A stretch of DNA of 13,800 nucleotides from Wolbachia endosymbiont of Cylisticus convexus. GTDB lineage: Bacteria; Pseudomonadota; Alphaproteobacteria; Rickettsiales; Anaplasmataceae. The notes under the pieces were generated by a model. That model was not told the DNA's origin and searched no databases. It saw only the letters and a list, made by a program, of their open reading frames with translations. Of the stretch, positions 1 to 6,057 are shown one piece after another (positions within the stretch are counted from its first letter, which is position 1; each line of letters starts with the position of its first letter). The stretch spans positions 1 through 13,800 of the forward strand of contig NZ_QPIP01000047.1 of assembly GCF_003344345.1 (NCBI RefSeq), given 5' to 3'. A program made the position numbers and the translations under genes.

Positions 1-106
1 ATCAAGGTACACTAGCCCTATCTCTCGATACGTTTGAATAGTTGTGTGGGACATACATATGCACCCGTTTACAATCTTAAATTAACTAAAACTAATCGAG
101 GTTATT

Positions 107-1054
107 ATGATTACATCTTATCAAAATTTTATTGGCATTGATATCGGAAAATTTAAAAATGTTGCTGCAGTTCACAACCAAAAGAACACTATCAAGTTTG
201 ATAATAATGCTGCTGGTTGGCAACAATTGTTTCAAAATTTTTCAAATATTCTACCTAATTCTTTTGTAACTTTGGAAAATACAGGAAAATATGAGCTTGG
301 CTTAGCACACTTTCTGGTTGATAAGAATGTTGCTGTACATCGAGCTAATACTCGCAAAGTAAAAAGCTTTACCTTATCTCATGGAATTTTAGCAAAGTCT
401 GATCAATCAGATGCAAGAGCCCTTGCTCAATATGGATTTGAGCGTTATAGTACTCTATCTCTATTTGTGCCTATGTCAAAAGAACAAACAGCCTTAGCTG
501 CACTTTGTCAACGTCGTGATGACCTTACACAAATAAGAGCTCAAGAGAAATGTAGACTGAAAGCACCTGAAAACGACTATATAAAAGAAAGTTGCCAAAA
601 AACTATTGACTTTTTTAACAGTCAAATAGATGAGCTCAATGATGCCATACAAAAAATTATCGATGAGAATCCAGAGTTAAAAAAGCGCCAAAAAATCATA
701 AGAACAGTACCAGGAATAGGTAAAAAGTTATCACAAGATTTTGTATGCTTGATGCCAGAACTTGGCTACTTAAGCAGGCAAGAAGTTGCTAGTCTTGCTG
801 GAGTTGCCCCGCATCCAAAAGAAAGTGGTAAAGCTATTGGTTATCGCAGAATAAGTGGTGGCAGAAGGAACGTTCGTGAAAAGCTTTTTACATCTGCGAT
901 GGCTGCTTCAAGGACTAAATCTGCACTTGGTGCTTTTTATTCTGCTCTCATTGGTAGAGGTAAAAAGAAGATGGTAGTCATAACAGCTCTAATGCGCAAA
1001 ATTATAGTGATTGCTAATGCAAGGCTTAAAGAAGCAATTAACGCAAATTTTTAA
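107..1054 (+). CDS. IS110-family transposase, apparently intact
   Basis: This 315-residue protein is a DEDD-type recombinase of the IS110 family. The N-terminal RuvC-like domain shows the acidic set D12 (GIDIGK), E57 (LENTGKYE), and D99 and D102 (KSDQSDARALA). The C-terminal half has a helix-hairpin-helix-like TVPGIGKK segment (about 200-207), then a SLAGVAPHPKESG block followed by a GYRRISGGRR basic stretch. S240 in the ESG motif is the likely counterpart of the catalytic serine of this family. Length is near the family norm (about 310-340 residues) and there is no internal stop. The ATG start has a good Shine-Dalgarno sequence, GAGG, five bases upstream. It differs clearly from the second IS110 transposase at the other end of the window, so the two are not copies of one element. 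Confidence 0.93.
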   Translation: MITSYQNFIGIDIGKFKNVAAVHNQKNTIKFDNNAAGWQQLFQNFSNILPNSFVTLENTGKYELGLAHFLVDKNVAVHRANTRKVKSFTLSHGILAKSDQSDARALAQYGFERYSTLSLFVPMSKEQTALAALCQRRDDLTQIRAQEKCRLKAPENDYIKESCQKTIDFFNSQIDELNDAIQKIIDENPELKKRQKIIRTVPGIGKKLSQDFVCLMPELGYLSRQEVASLAGVAPHPKESGKAIGYRRISGGRRNVREKLFTSAMAASRTKSALGAFYSALIGRGKKKMVVITALMRKIIVIANARLKEAINANF

Positions 1055-1396
1055 AATCTGCATAAGAAAATAGGTTAATGAATATGCGCGCCACACAAAT
1101 TTAAAGCACATATTCATTAATCATAAGATCTAAGCAGTGGTAGTTGTTTGATATAAATTTCTTTCTGTAATGAACTAGGGTTTTTATTGCCAAAAATACG
1201 TTTTTCAATTGAATAAGAATACAAAACTATAAATAAGAGTTGTAATAAGACTAAATTCAAAAAATTTTAAAAAACATAGTTGATGGCTATTGGTTTTTCA
1301 TATGGTTATGCAAAAGCCTAATCTTGCAGTCTTTTCTTTAATGGCACACGTATCAAAATCGTATAAGCTTATACCATTCCCTGTTCAAAATGATAA
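1055..1396. other. Gene-free stretch between IS110 and the tandem-repeat gene
   Basis: No supported gene is visible on either strand. It holds the 3' noncoding end of the IS110 element with the stem-loop at 1075-1120, AT-rich DNA, and a perfect 14-base palindrome, GTATAAGCTTATAC, at 1361-1374. A short + strand open frame starting at 1290 runs antisense into the 3' end of the repeat-protein gene and has no coding signature. No convincing terminator with a T-run is seen for the minus-strand gene ending at 1397. Confidence 0.6.
1075..1120. repeat. Imperfect inverted repeat / stem-loop, 15-bp arms
   Basis: The arms TTAATGAATATGCGC (1075-1089) and GCACATATTCATTAA (1106-1120) pair at 14 of 15 positions (one C.A mismatch) around a 16-base loop. 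It begins 20 bases after the transposase stop. There is no T-run after it, so it is not a classical intrinsic terminator. It may be a structural part of the IS right end or an older palindromic element. Confidence 0.75.
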
Positions 1397-2707
1397 TTAT
1401 ATAAAAAACACTGGCACTACCTCCGAAGAATCCCAAATTACTTCTTTGCACAATTCACAATCTCTGCTACCTTCTGTACAATCAGTTATTCTTTCCTTCT
1501 GATCAAAAAATGCTCTGCATTCATCAAAAGTTTTATTACTTATTGTTCCATCTTTTCTTACAAGTTTATCTGTTTTCTTGTCAGCAATCATCAGTGATTG
1601 ACTTTGAGAGAGCACCACCACTGGCTTACCTCTGTCAATACTGTCAGGGTAGTAATATGCTTTTGTGTTAACTAAATAACTATTGTCAGAAAACATGCTA
1701 TTCTTACAAGATGCATACCAATCAGGCCAATAATCTTTGTTACCAACTTGGCGTATATTATAAGATTCTTTGCAAGTACTATTCGAAGGAATAGTAACGC
1801 ACCATGAATTCATAGTTCCTCTCCAAGTGATAAAAGGGTATTCCATGCCATTCTTATTGCAGTCAGTTGCCGTTATACCAAATTGTTTTACATAATAATC
1901 ATTAGTTTTAATCTTGTCAATAATGTCTACACTTAAGTCAGGGTATAATTTATTTATTGTCTCTCTTATATAAAGCTTACCATCGTTACTTACGTCAATA
2001 TAGTTACCATCTTTTTTGCTGTTTTCACATCCTTTTTGGTTACACCCATCATCATCAATTATTTCTTTAGTTCTCTCTTCAAGGTTACACGTTTTTAATA
2101 TGTCACAATTTAACTTTACCCTTAATTCTTTGTCTATTTTTTCTTCTACTTCCTTTATCAATTCACCCTTAGTCTTATCATCAATCTCAAACTTAAGATC
2201 TTCCTCTAGTTCATTTTTAATCTTTTCTTTCAGTTCATTCTTAGTCTTATCATCAATCTCAAACTTAAGATCTTTCTCTAGTTCACTCTTAATATTTTTC
2301 TTCAATTCATTCTTAGTCTTATCATCAATCTCACATTTAAGATCTTTCTCTAGTTCACTCTTAATATTTTTCTTCAACTCATTCTTAGTCTTATCATCAA
2401 TTTCACATTTAAGATCTTTCTCTAGTTCACTCTTAATATTTTTCTTCAACTCATTCTTAGTCTTATCATCAATTTCACATTTAAGATCTTTCTTCAGTTC
2501 ATTCTTAATATTTTTCTTCAACTCATTCTTAGTCTTATCATCAATTTCACATTTAAGATCTTTCTTCAATTCATTCTTAACATTTTCCTTTATTTTACCT
2601 TCTATCTCCTTCTGTATTACATTCTTATCACATCCACCGGTCTTATCCTTATTGTTTCCTTTACCTTCATCATCTTCTTCCTTGGAAACATTGATTATCA
2701 GCGGCAT
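1397..2707 (-). CDS. Tandem-repeat, Cys-containing protein of unknown function
   Basis: This 436-residue protein is not recognised by function. Residues 1-45 are charged and contain GGCDK. Residues 46-165 are five 24-residue repeats of the type ELKKDLKCEIDDKTKNELKK, with a sixth partial copy to about 190; they are Lys/Glu/Asp-rich and probably helical or coiled-coil. Repeats 1-4 have Cys after DLK, while copies 5 and 6 have Phe. Residues 200-436 form a Cys-containing globular part (Cys 201, 207, 222, 227, 283, 303, 312, 334, 397, 410, 417, 420), ending in a module FDEC...ITDC-x6-C-x2-C that resembles the end of the 168-residue neighbour. No signal peptide or membrane segment is evident. The ATG at 2707 has no clear ribosome site; a strong one precedes an ATG at 2793 in another frame, and the upstream codons in this frame are open back to 2783, so the annotated start may be wrong or the 5' end frameshifted. 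Confidence 0.8.
   Translation of the reverse strand: MPLIINVSKEEDDEGKGNNKDKTGGCDKNVIQKEIEGKIKENVKNELKKDLKCEIDDKTKNELKKNIKNELKKDLKCEIDDKTKNELKKNIKSELEKDLKCEIDDKTKNELKKNIKSELEKDLKCEIDDKTKNELKKNIKSELEKDLKFEIDDKTKNELKEKIKNELEEDLKFEIDDKTKGELIKEVEEKIDKELRVKLNCDILKTCNLEERTKEIIDDDGCNQKGCENSKKDGNYIDVSNDGKLYIRETINKLYPDLSVDIIDKIKTNDYYVKQFGITATDCNKNGMEYPFITWRGTMNSWCVTIPSNSTCKESYNIRQVGNKDYWPDWYASCKNSMFSDNSYLVNTKAYYYPDSIDRGKPVVVLSQSQSLMIADKKTDKLVRKDGTISNKTFDECRAFFDQKERITDCTEGSRDCELCKEVIWDSSEVVPVFFI
2141..2572 (-). repeat. 72-bp tandem repeat array (about six copies) inside the CDS
   Basis: Five full 72-bp units fill 2213-2572 and a diverged sixth covers about 2141-2212. Units are nearly identical, with a shared block reading TCTTAGTCTTATCATCAAT on the + strand. 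The period is a multiple of three, so gain or loss of units keeps the frame, as expected for a variable-number tandem repeat. Copies abut without spacers. The outer copies (encoded residues 142-190) are the most diverged. Confidence 0.93.
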
Positions 2708-2790
2708 ATTATTAGTATCACATATTCCAAGTGGTCGGTGATGTATATAGCTTTTACCCTGTTGACATGGATAAAAAGGTTATTTTTTGA

Positions 2791-2803
2791 CATAGTTACC
2801 TCC
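2791..2803 (-). promoter_or_regulatory. Strong ribosome binding site with out-of-frame ATG
   Basis: On the minus strand GGAGG (2799-2803) lies five bases before an ATG (2791-2793). That ATG opens a 31-codon frame (MSKNNLFIHVNRV...) ending in TGA at 2698-2700, which overlaps the 436-residue ORF start by 10 bases. This is either a leader peptide that couples translation, or the true start of the repeat protein separated from it by a frameshift. Confidence 0.6.
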
Positions 2804-2831
2804 ATTGGTAAGTCATGATTATTAAAAATTA

Positions 2832-2837
2832 ATTATA
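2832..2837 (-). promoter_or_regulatory. Candidate -10 box for the tandem-repeat gene
   Basis: TATAAT on the minus strand lies 38 bases before the ATG at 2793 and directly after the GC-rich hairpin at 2841-2858. No good -35 hexamer is visible at 16-18 bases. The AT richness makes chance matches common. Confidence 0.35.
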
Positions 2838-2840
2838 AGT

Positions 2841-2858
2841 AGAGGTGCCCCCACCTCT
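2841..2858 (-). terminator. GC-rich hairpin after the 168-residue CDS
   Basis: AGAGGTG / CACCTCT form a perfect 7-bp stem with a 4-base loop, nine bases beyond the stop of the Cys-rich gene at 2868. The minus strand continues ACTTATAATTAATTTTT, which is AT-rich but has no immediate T-run, so termination is likely but not certain. Confidence 0.5.
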
Positions 2859-2867
2859 GTAGTGTTC

Positions 2868-3374
2868 CTAAATAACTTCAAAAGTGCCTTCTGGTACTGA
2901 CATTTCTTCAGAAAAAAATGCTGTTACTTTACGTGAATCTGATATAGAAGAATTTATTGCATCCACACAAGCTTTACATGAAGCATCGTTATCACATCCT
3001 CCTGTGATTTTATTGTTTGGGCCAATTTCAAGATCGTTTTTAGTTCCTTCTATAATTTTTTGACATTCTTTAAAATTTTTACCAGTAGATTCCTTAGTAG
3101 TGGCATCAAGAATATCGCCAGTAATTGGGTTGATTGTTATTGCAAGCTTTGAAAAGTCAATTGGTTCTTTAGGTTTAGGCTGTGAACAAGGTGGTATACG
3201 TATGTTAATGGTGGTAGGGTTGCATGGTTCAAAGCAAGGATGGTGGTTCCATAGTTTGGGAGTGCAAGTTGTATGTGTAGGAATACACGGATGCACATGT
3301 GCACAATTTCGTGGTTCAGAGGTGTAAGCCGTGTATGGAGAAGCGGATGATTGTGAAAAAAGATTGTAGTTCAT
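2868..3374 (-). CDS. Cys-rich hypothetical protein, 168 residues
   Basis: Function is not recognised. The N-terminal third (residues 1-65) is rich in Pro, His, Thr and Cys (Cys 24, 30, 37, 47, 51, 63). A linker PKPKEPIDFSK leads to a second part with FKEC (C104) and the block KITGGCDNDASCKACVDA (Cys 127, 133, 136). This second part aligns by eye with the last 45 residues of the tandem-repeat protein downstream: FxEC, then IT-x-x-C, then C-x2-C. No signal peptide or membrane segment is obvious. The ATG is supported by AAGGAAATTATT directly upstream, with two overlapping TATAAT boxes further up. It is the middle gene of three tandem minus-strand genes and probably has its own promoter and a terminator hairpin. 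Confidence 0.78.
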   Translation of the reverse strand: MNYNLFSQSSASPYTAYTSEPRNCAHVHPCIPTHTTCTPKLWNHHPCFEPCNPTTINIRIPPCSQPKPKEPIDFSKLAITINPITGDILDATTKESTGKNFKECQKIIEGTKNDLEIGPNNKITGGCDNDASCKACVDAINSSISDSRKVTAFFSEEMSVPEGTFEVI

Positions 3375-3637
3375 AATAATTTCCTTAGTAATTAAAAATT
3401 ATTATAATTATAGTATATAATAGTTAAAAAAATAATAATTTAAAGATTAAAATTAGCATACACAAACTTACAGTACATTTTAAAATACGACTTTAATGTA
3501 GCAGGTATTAGAGTTGGAAGTTTTACTATGGCAGAATAATGATAAGATTCCAAGAAGGAGCTGTCAGTAGTCAAATTAGTTGTCTTGCTGAAATAAATTG
3601 TGATAGAACTGCTATAGCCACTGCGAATAACAATTGC
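3375..3637. other. AT-rich intergenic stretch, possibly degenerate coding DNA
   Basis: No gene can be supported. On the + strand a 54-codon frame starts at the ATG at 3539 and runs into the palindromic element, but it has no ribosome site. On the minus strand a frame of more than 60 codons without a start runs from about 3633 to 3440, and another frame contains a hydrophobic run, LFAVAIAVLSQFISARQLI, before a stop. This may be a decayed membrane-protein gene. The family is not recognised. Confidence 0.4.
3401..3412 (-). promoter_or_regulatory. Overlapping -10 boxes for the 168-residue gene
   Basis: Two adjacent TATAAT hexamers on the minus strand (3401-3406 and 3407-3412) lie 27-38 bases before the ATG. 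The leader from the nearer box to the start resembles that of the 65-residue gene (TATAATAAT ... AAGGA ... TTATTATG), suggesting a duplicated 5' region. Confidence 0.45.
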
Positions 3638-3660
3638 TTATCCTCTCAAGCAAAGTGTGA

Positions 3661-3713
3661 AGCACATGGGAACCCATGTGCTCTTGGAAGCGCGTATAGC
3701 TAGACACGCGTTT
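3661..3713. repeat. Palindromic element with two adjacent hairpins
   Basis: AGCACATGGG (3661-3670) and CCCATGTGCT (3673-3682) form a perfect 10-bp stem with a 2-base loop. Immediately after, AAGCGCGT (3688-3695) and ACGCGTTT (3706-3713) form an 8-bp stem with one G.T pair around a 10-base loop. The element stays open in at least two frames: on the minus strand it reads ...ACLAIRASKSTWVPMCF..., on the + strand EAHGNPCALGSAYS before a stop. That recalls the protein-coding palindromic repeats described for Rickettsia and Wolbachia, but family assignment is inference. Confidence 0.65.
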
Positions 3714-3737
3714 ATGAGTTGTTTAAAAAACGATCCT

Positions 3738-3935
3738 CTAACAAAAAAACCCAAATCCATTACAAGGATTGTGGCATGTATCATAGTCATTATGACACGT
3801 ATCAAAATGGTTATTACATGGATTAACAGCACAAGGTGCACAAGCTTGTGCACAGTACAATGCTGGTAAAGTTGGTCCTGGCAAGTTAGAAGCTGTACAT
3901 GGTAGTTTTGGTAAATTACTGTAATGAGAAAACAT
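3738..3935 (-). CDS. Small Cys-rich hypothetical protein, 65 residues
   Basis: Function is not recognised. Nine of 65 residues are Cys (13, 28, 32, 35, 40, 47, 54, 58, 65), with repeated CAxxCAPC and DTCHNxxDTCHNPC patterns, so a metal-binding or disulfide-rich peptide is possible. The ATG is preceded by AAGGATTATT and a TATAAT box, much like the next gene downstream (168 residues), which also has a Cys/His/Pro-rich N-terminus. The frame ends in GFGFFC-stop exactly at a run of seven A/T bases (3743-3749). A one-base slip there would read on as GFFVRGSFFKQL... through the palindromic element to 3638. The present short form may therefore be a frameshifted version of a longer protein. Confidence 0.6.
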   Translation of the reverse strand: MFSHYSNLPKLPCTASNLPGPTLPALYCAQACAPCAVNPCNNHFDTCHNDYDTCHNPCNGFGFFC

Positions 3936-3963
3936 AATAATCCTTAAAAAATACTATGAGATT

Positions 3964-3969
3964 ATTATA
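3964..3969 (-). promoter_or_regulatory. Candidate -10 box for the 65-residue gene
   Basis: TATAAT on the minus strand, 28 bases before the ATG at 3935. The -35 region is weak (TTAATT at a 17-base spacing). Position and surrounding sequence match the arrangement upstream of the 168-residue gene. Confidence 0.4.
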
Positions 3970-4046
3970 AGTTAAAATGATTAAAAAATTAATAACTTTA
4001 ATTACAAATCCAGCATATCAACTAACGATATGATGTAAATTTTCTT

Positions 4047-5753
4047 TCAATTCCACTGTATCTTCGCCAGTTTTGCATATAGCCCCTCTTTACTCATTAG
4101 AAAATCATGAGTTCCGACTTCTTCTACTTTTCCATGATTAATTACTATAATCTTGTCAGTTTTAAGTGCGGTTGATAGTCTGTGTGTAATTACGATCGTT
4201 GTTCTGTTTTGCATTAACTTGCTCAATGCTTTTTGCACGAGGTTCTCACTTTCATAATCAAGTGCGGAGGTTGCTTCATCCAGTATTAAAACCTGAGGGT
4301 TTTTGAGTATGGCTCTTGCTATTACAATACGTTGTTTTTGTCCTTCAGAAAGTTTTAACCCTCTTTTTCCTACAAATGTATCAAATTTATCAGGCAGCTT
4401 ATCAATAAATTCCATCGCATAAGCACCGATAGCTGCTTGCCTTACTTCCTCATATTCAGCACCTGGTTTGCCGTATAGTATATTTTCCATTATCGAGCAA
4501 GAAAATATAACGTGATCTTGTGGCACTAAACCAAACAATGAACGGAGATTTTTCAGTTCAATTGATTTGATGTCATGTCCATCGATAGTAATGCTACCTC
4601 TGCTTGGATCGTGAAAACGGAGCAGAAGCTTTAAAATGGTACTTTTACCACTGCCAGATGGTCCAACAATTGATACTGCTTGACCTGCCTCTATAGAAAA
4701 TGATACGTTATCTAATGCTGGCTTATCAGCATAAAAAAATGTTACGCCATTAAACGAAATTCCTTTTTGAACACTACAAATTTTTATAGGATCGTCGGGA
4801 TCTGCTATAGAGCTTTTCATATTTTTAAATTCAAATAAACGCTCTACTATTCCAAGACCTCGTTGTAAATCACTGATATTATCGCTCAAATTATTTATAG
4901 CTCCTGCTGCGAGCGCTGAATAAAACACAAATGAGGAGAGTTTTCCAATAGTTATATTATTGCTTAAGACTTCTTTAATACCAAAAAAGAGCAAAACAAC
5001 TAGTGAACCTATCACACACGTGATAACTAGAGTTACTAGAATAGCACGCAAGAGTACTAATTTTACGTATGATTTTGATACTGAGTTTAAATGCTCCTTA
5101 AAACGGGTTTTTTCATTTTCTTCGAGTACAAACGATTTGATAGTCACTATAGATCGAAAATTTTCCTCACTAAGTGATGCAAGCTCACTTAATTTATCCT
5201 GGGCAAAGCGTGCATAGCTACGCACTTTTTTTCCAAATGAGGTCATAATAATGAGTAGTATAGGTACTATTGCGGCTGCATACGCAGTTAGGTGCAGATT
5301 TGTATATAATAACATGGCAACACTGCCAATTAATATTACAAAATTTCGCAATATGGTGAGTAGGCTGCTGTTTATTATTGATTGCAGCACAGAGGTATCA
5401 GTAATGAGTGCTGAGATAACATCTTGTACGCCCGTATTCTCAAAGAAACTTGGTTGCAAGTCAGTGATACTGCTATATAAGTCATATCTGATTCTTGCGA
5501 TAACTTTCTCGCTGCCAATGCCAATGAAATATAACCGAGTAAATGCAGTGAGAGAAATGGCTAAAACTATGAGTATTGCAACTAATAGTTTGGTAGTAAA
5601 ATTGTGCTCTGCGCCAGAATCAATTATGCTGCTCAAACCCCTGCCAAAGAGGAGAATCATTAAAGCTGAAAATAAAACTGCAATAAAAGCTACGATGAAA
5701 TAAGATAGATTAGGTTTTATGTAGTAAAATAACTCTCTAATATTAGATCGCAT
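4047..5753 (-). CDS. ABC exporter half-transporter (MsbA/ABCB type)
   Basis: This 568-residue inner-membrane protein fuses one membrane domain to one nucleotide-binding domain and should act as a homodimer that exports a lipid, peptide or drug by ATP hydrolysis. Six membrane helices are visible (about 18-36, 54-72, 134-150, 155-172, 236-258, 270-292). The ATPase domain has all motifs: Walker A GPSGSGKST (364-372), a Q-loop VPQD, the signature LSEGQ (468-472), Walker B VLILDEATS with D492 and E493, and the H-loop histidine H524 in ITHRLST. Length is normal for the family. The substrate cannot be told: MsbA proper exports lipid A, which Wolbachia is known not to make. The ATG at 5753 has only a weak ribosome site. 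The gene stands alone, with a decayed gene upstream and small Cys-rich genes downstream. Confidence 0.93.
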   Translation of the reverse strand: MRSNIRELFYYIKPNLSYFIVAFIAVLFSALMILLFGRGLSSIIDSGAEHNFTTKLLVAILIVLAISLTAFTRLYFIGIGSEKVIARIRYDLYSSITDLQPSFFENTGVQDVISALITDTSVLQSIINSSLLTILRNFVILIGSVAMLLYTNLHLTAYAAAIVPILLIIMTSFGKKVRSYARFAQDKLSELASLSEENFRSIVTIKSFVLEENEKTRFKEHLNSVSKSYVKLVLLRAILVTLVITCVIGSLVVLLFFGIKEVLSNNITIGKLSSFVFYSALAAGAINNLSDNISDLQRGLGIVERLFEFKNMKSSIADPDDPIKICSVQKGISFNGVTFFYADKPALDNVSFSIEAGQAVSIVGPSGSGKSTILKLLLRFHDPSRGSITIDGHDIKSIELKNLRSLFGLVPQDHVIFSCSIMENILYGKPGAEYEEVRQAAIGAYAMEFIDKLPDKFDTFVGKRGLKLSEGQKQRIVIARAILKNPQVLILDEATSALDYESENLVQKALSKLMQNRTTIVITHRLSTALKTDKIIVINHGKVEEVGTHDFLMSKEGLYAKLAKIQWN

Positions 5754-5848
5754 CTTATTTTAAAGTTTCTAAAGTTAAGTATATAGATTTTAGTTTCAGG
5801 AAAAAGGTACAGCATTAGTCTACAGTGTACTTCCTTAGAGCAACACGT

Positions 5849-6035
5849 TCAAGAAACTTTAGCTTGATTTCTACTGTAGGACAGCATTATGCCAAGTGCA
5901 ATGCTCGAAGATAGAAGAGAAGAACCACCATAGCTGAAGAGTTATGCCGGTGGTTGGAAAAATGCTCAATGTTACCCCTATGTTTATTATGAATTGTGTA
6001 ATAAAAAAACTACTGGCCAGACCAGAGTTTAATAT
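5849..6035 (-). pseudogene. Remnant of FtsW/RodA-type gene, C-terminal end only
   Basis: Translating the minus strand by hand gives, from about 6032, a run ending TQFIINIGVTLSIFPTTGITL (codons to about 5937). After a frame change it continues SYGGSSLLSSSIALGIMLSY and stops at 5849. FINxGxxxG-x-(L/F)-P-x-x-G-(I/V)-x-LP-x-x-SYGGSS is the hallmark C-terminal block of the SEDS peptidoglycan polymerases FtsW and RodA. The expected residues between ITL and SYGG (LPFF or similar) are missing. The break fits a deletion of about eight bases between short CTTC repeats near 5934-5942, which shifts the frame. Upstream another stop is met at about 6036, and from 6058 the sequence is a 207-bp inverted-repeat element, so about 300 N-terminal residues are gone. 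FtsW and RodA cannot be told apart from this fragment. Confidence 0.75.
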
Positions 6036-6057
6036 TCATTGGGAACGTTCAAAGAAG

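Larger units (their letters stand above)
1..1120 (+). mobile_element. IS110-family insertion sequence (left end outside or near window start)
   Basis: The element is recognised from its transposase at 107-1054. IS110 elements lack classical terminal inverted repeats, so its ends cannot be fixed from this sequence. The first 106 bases carry no gene and lie just 5' of the transposase. In IS110-group elements (IS621 is the known example) that is where the bridge RNA, which pairs with donor and target DNA, is encoded, so this stretch is the natural place to look for one. I did not derive a convincing fold. The right end is probably within the first hundred bases after 1054; the stem-loop at 1075-1120 is used here as a nominal limit. 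Confidence 0.6.

Noticed and set aside
2141..2572. CRISPR array
   Set aside because: The repeats are contiguous 72-bp units with no unique spacers, and they encode in-frame protein repeats.
2016..2741. 241-codon + strand open frame
   Set aside because: It is the antisense shadow of the 72-bp repeat array; its Ser/Phe/Leu-rich repeats mirror the Lys/Glu repeats on the other strand, and it has no ribosome site.
3539..3703. 54-codon + strand ORF ending in the palindromic element
   Set aside because: It has no ribosome site and unrecognised content, and part of its sequence is the palindrome itself; mentioned only within the intergenic entry.
3638..3853. 71-codon minus-strand ORF starting MHKLVHLVLLIHV
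   Set aside because: Its 5' half is a shadow of the Cys-rich 65-residue frame; only its 3' part, reached by a frameshift, may have been coding.
5251..5703. 150-codon + strand open frame
   Set aside because: It lies wholly antisense to the membrane domain of the ABC exporter, which has complete family motifs.
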